Shown: positions 58,335-64,000 of the stretch, one piece after another
How positions within the stretch are numbered: position 1 is the stretch's first letter
Layout of the letters: each line of letters begins with the position of its first letter
The notes under the pieces: generated by a model
Database searches by the model: none
Told to the model about the DNA's origin: nothing
The model's input: the letters and a program-made list of their open reading frames with translations, nothing else
Assembly (NCBI RefSeq): GCF_024139115.2
Contig: NC_085141.1
Coordinates: 375,936,995 to 376,000,994 of the forward strand
DNA length: 64,000 nucleotides
DNA from: Armigeres subalbatus
Lineage: Eukaryota; Arthropoda; Insecta; Diptera; Culicidae
Direction: 5' to 3'
Program-made: the position numbers and the translations under genes

Positions 58335-59677
58335 CAGCGGTTATCAACCTGGGGTACATGTACCCCTGGGGGTACTTTCGCCGGGCAAAAAAGCGTAATG
58401 GCAGGATGAATTTTAATCAAAACCTGGAAGGCTCCTTTCAAGTGACCCGGAAGCCTAATTTTAAGAGGTTCGGAAACTTTCTTTCAAAAGGTCCGGAAGC
58501 CTTCTTTTAAGCTTTTTCTTTAAACTTTCTTTTTTTCTTTTCTCCTTTTTTTAAAACCCTCAGAAGGCTCTTTTCAATAGGCTAGAAAGACTTCCTCAAC
58601 AGGCTCCAAACCCTCCTTTCAGGAGATTCTGAAAGCCTTTTTAATGGGCCTGGAAGCCTTCTTTCAAGAGGTTCGGAAGTCGTCTTTTAAGCTTTTTCTT
58701 CAAACTTTATTTCTTCTTTTCTCCTTCTTTTAAAAGAACGGAAGGGTCTTTTCAAGAGGCTCGGAGGCTTCTATCAACATGCTCGAAAGCCTCCTCGGAA
58801 ACCTACTTTCAAGATACTCGGATGCTTGCTTTCAAAAGGCCGGAAGCCTTCTTTCAAGAGGCCCGGAAGTCTCCTTTCAAGAGGTTATGAAGCCTCCTTT
58901 AAAGAAGCCCAGAAACCTCCTTTCAAGAAGCTCGAAAGCCTCTTTTGAAGAGATTCGGAAGCATCCTATCAAGAGGCCCGGAAGCCTTCTTTTAAGCTTA
59001 TTTCTTTAAACTCATTTCAAGAGGTTCGTAAACTCTCTTTTCAAGTGGTTCGGAAGCCTTCTTTCAAGAGGCTCGGAAACCCTCCCTCAATGAGGCTCGG
59101 AATTATTTTTCCAAGACGCTTGGAAACATACTTTCAAGCGGCTCATAGGCGTCCTTTCAAGATGCTCAGAAGCCTCCTTTCAAGGTGGCTTTACAGCCAG
59201 GCATGTAAAATGTCATCTGCATGTCATTTGATTGATTTGTTAATAATTTTTTCAGAAGTAAAATTCACATCATAATTTTAGCTGTACTCATAAAGCTTGA
59301 GTAGGGCTATATTTTTGTTCAAGGGTACATTGCTCTAAAACTAAATATAACATCTAAGGCTGGAGAGTGAAAACTCTCCAAAATGTCACGTGTCATTTGA
59401 CATAATGTCATTTGAATGACATTTTGCCTCCCACGCCCCAGATTACATATTTACAGCAATATCTTGTTAGACAAAGTTGTAGGCGCATTTAAGCACTATA
59501 AGTTCGTCATACATCAAGAATCAATAGCTAACTTCTGAAAAAAGTTCTGGGAAAATTATAGAAACGAATGCAAATGACATTTTACAACACTGTTACAGCA
59601 AAAAATGCATAGGGGGTACCTCAATTAATGCAAAAGTCGAAAGGGGTACCTCCCAGGAAAAAGGTTGAGAATCGCTG
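58335..59677 (+). mobile_element. hAT element with degenerate minisatellite (copy C)
   Basis: The ends CAGCGGTTATCAACC and GGTTGAGAATCGCTG are near-perfect inverted repeats. The left flank CTCTAACT and right flank CTCTATAG share five bases, a decayed or altered 8-bp duplication. Inside, 58420-59190 is the hairpin minisatellite at its most diverged. The last part (GGGGGTACCTCAATTAATGC then AAAAGTCGAAAGGGGTACC) matches the 3' end of copy A. Confidence 0.82.
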
Positions 59678-59684
59678 CTCTATA

Positions 59685-60890
59685 GAGTTATAACTCAGTT
59701 TCACTAAATACTATGATGTCATTCAGGAACGATTCAACTCCTTCGAGATCCGATATCAAGCTGTTCATCAACTGCTGGAAAGCGCCTGGAGCAGACTTCA
59801 CTCCCGGCGCCAATATATTGAAGCGATAAAGTCCTCGATGCGTATTGATTGTGAAAAAGTCCTTTGATTCCTCATCAACATTAAATTGAAGATAGGCATC
59901 AGATAAATCGATGATGCTGAAAATTTGCATCCGTTCAACTTTGTACATAAAACGCGACGCTAGACTGGACACAACACTCATGGCTTACAAATGTAAACAG
60001 GATTTTTTTAAATTACCTTTTTGTCGACCGGTTTCGAGCTGCGAACTTTGCCATTGGGCTTCTTTACTGTAACGATAGGCGCCGCCTACTGCGAAAACTC
60101 GACGGTTTTAATACTGCCGTAATCTGAAAAAGTGACGTATACGCCATTTTCAGAAAAAAGGGTGTTTACGAGTACTCATACTCATCATGCTCTTCAACAG
60201 AAAAATGGAAAACACATAAGTTGTAATTTGGAATAATTCCTGACTACAGCTTTACTTTATTCTTCTTGCAATAACCATGTGTGTCCTTAAATACGTTCGG
60301 GAAAGCTGTTTTATAGTATTGAATCGGAGTCATTGGTCAATGTGGAACGAACTTGACTGCAAATCGCAGAGAGAAGCGTTGGTTGCAAATCACAGAGAGA
60401 AGGTTGAATAGTTCAATCCAATCGAGATCAAACAAATTGAGATTAGGATGGACGGTCACGAAACAGCTGCCGTATTTGATAACACCTCCAAAATCGATTG
60501 AACATGAAAGTTCTCCAATTATATTCAAACGCTTTCCTGATGCCGTTTTAGCTTCACTGCTTGTAGGCTTCAGTTCAGGAGCTAGGATGCTTCTCCCATG
60601 TCTGCTTTGAATGGATCAGGGTATCGGACGCTGTGTCGAATTGGAGACTTATTTTCACACCGTTATGGACGACATTCAGAAACTTTCTGCTTGCTTCACT
60701 TTTCCCTTTTTTTCGTAAAAAAAACCCATTGATGATCGACTTCTTCTTTTTGTATTTCTTACCTCCTTGATTGGATTTAACAGGAATGCAGCTGCAATAT
60801 CCCTCTTTGTGTCCAATTTCATTGCAAGTCTTGCAAGTGTGAATGATGTGCGAACATTCACGAAGAAATCGAAAGATCTTCATACTTCTG
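59685..60890 (-). pseudogene. Ty3/gypsy gag end, protease and RT 5' part (split)
   Basis: On the minus strand from 60883 there is a CCHC-like knuckle (CKTCNEIGHKEGYC), then a protease whose active site reads FDTASD, where DTGAS/D is usual. Next comes the pro-RT linker (NLNLFDLDWIE, ~60430), a decayed RT start (AAPIVTVKKPNGKV, ~60080), and RT blocks FSIIDLSDAYLQ and LNDIIVFS (59981-59688). The Y/F-V-D-D active site is altered to LND. Stops and frameshifts lie between about 59985 and 60340. The rest of the RT is at 48565-48860, beyond the two nested insertions. No LTR was located. Confidence 0.85.
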
Positions 60891-60899
60891 GTACCACCG

Positions 60900-61260
60900 G
60901 TCGAATATTAGATCATTCTCCGGATCGTAACAAAACTTTTGGAACGGGCCAGTATAATGTGGGGTAGTCAGGGTTTAAGTAAATTAGCTAATAGTATAAC
61001 TTATTTTGCCACGCAACAATTTCAGTATAAGTAACTTGTTTCTACGAATCAAATTCCTAGAAGTTAGGTTTTCAGCATTACTTAGCGCAAGAGAGGGTTT
61101 AAACTCTGCGTTATATTGCATTTTTTTTCCCCCGATTCGGTACGTTATCATGAGTGATCAGCACTCATGGAACACATTGTGGAACGCGAATGTTAGCCGG
61201 GATCGCTCAAAGTGTAAGATTTAGTGTAATTAGTTTAATTATTTTTATTTTTTAGGCATG
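60900..61260. other. No gene recognised
   Basis: AT-rich spacer between the gypsy remnant and the R1-like LINE. It probably includes decayed gag, but no motif is visible. Confidence 0.35.
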
Positions 61261-61643
61261 AAATGTTAGGAGCATGTTTTCAGCGTCACACAACCCAGGG
61301 CTGTGGAAATGGTGAGTTGACATCTGGGAAGGAGCGACCTACACAGCTCTGGTCCTCACAAGTTCCAATCTCACGCTCCCACGGGTCTACCGATGACAAT
61401 TGACCGGCAGCTAAGGGTTTTGTACTTAGCTGGTAGTGCAGCCTGGTCACTGTTGTCCTTCTGACATCAGCTAGAGTGAGGAGGTGTGACCAAGGGAACC
61501 ATCGTCCCTAACCCCTAATCCCAAGGTGTTAAGCGACCCGTGCCGAGGGGATGCATGGCCGGGGGTGAAATAGTGAGCTGGGCCTTTAACGGAGCCTGTG
61601 GGGTACCTGGGCACCATCCACAGCAATTGTCCCTTACCGCGTC

Positions 61644-63185
61644 ATGCTGGGCTCTGGCGTGGTGGACCTCTTTTCCCGAGCAACTCGTGGGACCAAACTG
61701 GGAAACCAAGTCAATTCTTCAATTAGTGGTAGTAGTGTAGGCGACAACCCTTTCGCAAGAGGTTGGTTGTTCAGATCTCCGCCTAGGAGGCCAGAGGCAA
61801 TAGTCGACAGCTCAGTGCGCAGCGCCAGCGTGGGTCACTTACATAACCTTCATCTCGGCTAAAAAAACGCCGGTAGAGGTTATTGACGTCCCATGGCTTG
61901 TGGAGGCGATGAACCGCAAACGCGATGGGCTTTCGAACTTCGAGGTGGCGACGGAACAGCTGGACGCCATCATCGACTTTGCGTCATCGAAGCATAATAT
62001 CAGTAAGGAACTCAAGAGGAGCTTGCTGAAACTTCGAAAGTCGATGCTGGACGCCAAGCTGGAGAGGATGGTCGGGACGGCCATGTGTAAACCCGTGAAA
62101 TCCGTGGGGTCGAGGTCTACCCAGCCTGAGGCCCAAGGATTCGCGGAGTCGGGCAAGGTCGAATCGACCGAGGGCGTGCCAGCGAAGACGGTGGTGCCAA
62201 AGTCTACCCAGATTGAGGCTCAAGTATTTGCGGGCACGTCAGGGCACGCTCCAACGGAGTAGACACAAAACAGGAGACAGTCTCCAGGGGATGAGCTCCC
62301 TGGGGGCCGCTCCAAAACGCAAAGGGTTACTACCCCGAACAAGGGTAGTGGAAAATAGAGGGGGATGACGCCTCCTGGACCCTGGTCAAGAACAAGAGGA
62401 AACCGAAAACGTCAAGGGCCGAAAAGAAGGCTCAGACGAATGAGGGTAGCAAGAAGTCTAGGGTAGGCGCCAATCGCTCCAGGGGCGATTCCCTAGTCAT
62501 CAAAACGGACGAGGCTAAGTACTCGAACGTCTTGAAGGCGATGAGGAGTGACGTCAAGCTCGGTGAACTCGGCGCCGACGTACGTCGAATACGACGTACC
62601 CGGATGGGCGAGATGATCCTCGAGCTGAAGCGGGGCGTCTCGCAAAAGAGCGCCGCCTACAAGAAGTTGGCGGAGGAAGTCCTAGGCGAGACGGTCAAGG
62701 TGAGGGCACTCACGACGGAGGTGAATCTAAGGGTTAAAGACCTTGACGAGATCACCGAAGTCGAAGAGCTCGTCACGGCACTGCGGCGACAGTGTGAAGT
62801 GGAGACGCCCACCGCAGCCGTTCGACTACGGAAAGGTCCGGCAGGGACGCAGGTAGCATTGGTTCGGCTATCTGCAGCGGACGCCTCCAAGGTAGTCAAG
62901 TTAGGGAGCGTCAAGGTGGGATGGTCGGTATGCCCTGTGGGCATATACGAGCAACCCGAAGTTTGCTTCAAGTGCCTGGAACCGGGGCACAAGCAATGGG
63001 ACTGCAAAGGCCCTGACAGAAGCAATCTCTGCCGACGCTGCGGATTAGAGGGACATAAGGCACAATGCTGCACGAACCCTCCCAATTGTTTGATTCGTTG
63101 CAGCAAAGCTGTGAACAGCAAGCACCCCATGGGGGGTTCGATGTGCCCGGCGTTTAAGCGTGCTGCAAAATCACAGTGCAGGTAA
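61644..63185 (+). pseudogene. R1-like LINE ORF1 (gag-like), frameshifted
   Basis: Pieces in different frames: an N-terminal Ser-rich part (61644-61860), a helical region with KRSLLKLRKSMLDAKLERM (61900-62262), a basic linker with TLVKNKRKPKTSRAEKK (~62380), and the conserved C-terminal half (62532-63185). The last piece carries three zinc-knuckle-like modules: CFKCLEPGHKQWDC, CRRCGLEGHKAQC, and a third with CLIRC near HPMGGSMC. It would bind element RNA. Breaks lie at about 61860, 62262 and 62356. Confidence 0.75.
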
Positions 63186-63470
63186 CGCTTGCTCGGCCTC
63201 GCCCGAGTGTTTGGTGTGCGCAGGTTTAGAGGAAACGGCGGAACACGTGTTGTTCGTGTGCTCACGTTTTCGCGCAATGCGTGACCACATGCTTGCCACA
63301 TGTGGTCTGGACACTACCAGCCAACCTATTTCGGAGGATATGTAAAGATGAAGTTGGCTGGAACGCCGTTTTATCGACTATCGCCCAAATCGTCTCGAAG
63401 CTACACAGAAGGTGGCGCGTGGACTCAAGGATGGCTAGTTCAGGCGCAAATAAGAAGTGGTCCAAGGGTT
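63160..63470 (+). pseudogene. R1-like LINE ORF2 C-terminal tail
   Basis: Beginning within the last codons of ORF1, a second frame reads CLVCAGLEETAEHVLFVCSR, the C-terminal zinc-finger-like tail of R1-type ORF2. After a frame change near 63345 it continues with WNAVLSTIAQIVSKLHRRW. About 3 kb encoding endonuclease and RT, expected between ORF1 and this tail, is missing. Confidence 0.75.
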
Positions 63471-63479
63471 CGGAGTCGG

Positions 63480-64000
63480 CTTCATGGATCATACCGGTGG
63501 TCTTGCTCTGTGGTCGAACTCGATCCTTTTATCGAACAAGTGGGCGCGCGAAGAACAACATGGTATCGTCGCTTTCGCGGCGTCGGTCAACCGGGCGGGT
63601 TCCGAGCCAGAGGACGGAAAGGGGTCCTCGTCAAGCCTGGGGCAGGCGTAGGCACCGCGTCGCACACTGGTTCAGAAGCCCCAATACGTGCGTTTTTTAG
63701 TTTTCGACCTGAAAACTACATTTTAGAGTCATGATGTCTTCAGAAGAATTGAAGGATGTTTCTTGGGCTTTCTTTTGATAAGAAAATATTAATGATCTAT
63801 CCACCTTGAAGGGCGGTATGGAATAAAAAAATTACGCAGATGTACAAAACCAGTGGTTATTCTCTGCAATGTTATAAAGAATGTGAATTGGAACATCTTT
63901 TCTGAAGACACAATATTGGACAAACGGTTTTGTAAGGAATTAGAGCACGTTTTGTATGAATGACCCCCAAAACCATATTTTGAGCATAACTTTTTGGAAA
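63480..64000. other. Probable LINE 3' UTR, then AT-rich sequence
   Basis: 63480-63700 is GC-rich with overlapping open frames on the plus strand that look non-coding. From about 63720 the sequence becomes AT-rich, with no recognised feature to the window end. Confidence 0.35.

Larger units (their letters stand above)
61260..63480 (+). mobile_element. Internally deleted R1-like LINE
   Basis: A GC-rich block with a 5' leader, a broken ORF1 and only the C-terminal tail of ORF2. The endonuclease and reverse transcriptase are absent. The GC-rich sequence to about 63700 may be its 3' UTR. Ends and target duplication were not identified, so the boundaries are approximate. Confidence 0.65.

Overview
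This window looks like a piece of a large, repeat-rich mosquito genome, most likely Aedes or another culicine. The evidence is an insect CYP9-type P450, an animal SLC6-type transporter gene with a ~19.9 kb intron, and many insect transposon families (RTE-like, I-clade, Jockey-like and R1-like LINEs, Ty3/gypsy, Pao/BEL, hAT, mariner, tRNA-derived SINEs, many MITEs). The species is inferred, not proven. No rRNA gene, CRISPR array or non-transposon virus-like gene was recognised.

Layout. 1-920: a 23-bp minisatellite whose unit is a small hairpin. 1058-1540 (-): Pao/BEL gag remnant. 1861-4120 (-): an apparently intact three-exon P450 gene. 4.4-18.4 kb: transposon debris, including a SINE, a mariner remnant, a 1.05 kb repeat, a foldback, a hAT element carrying the same minisatellite, several MITEs, a 5'-truncated RTE-like LINE and a Ty3/gypsy integrase remnant. 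18473-24594: a 6.1 kb hAT-like composite with GCC-rich ends and an exact 8-bp target duplication. 24843-25671 and 45537-46747 (+): two internal exons of an atypical SLC6-like transporter gene that continues beyond both. The 19,865 bp intron between them holds an almost complete I-clade LINE, a second inverted copy of the 1.05 kb repeat, an RTE-like LINE, a hAT MITE, a SINE dimer, the largest minisatellite array (39.2-42.7 kb) and two more MITEs.

48.5-60.9 kb is a nest. A Ty3/gypsy element on the minus strand is split within its reverse transcriptase by a 9.46 kb LTR element (246-bp LTRs that look identical, PPT, PBS, GCTCT target duplication) and, beside it, by a hAT element with a degenerate minisatellite. 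The LTR element has no recognisable gag-pol. It holds a 3.26 kb RTE-like LINE inside a SINE, a decayed Jockey-like fragment, a (TG)n-bearing repeat and its own hairpin minisatellite. 61.3-63.5 kb: an internally deleted R1-like LINE.

The two host genes show no evident functional link. The main points of interest are the hairpin minisatellite recurring inside hAT elements, with every minus-strand frame open; the young-looking LTR element with old cargo; and two RTE-like copies sharing one frameshift. All element assignments come from reading motifs, termini and target duplications by eye; no database search was run.
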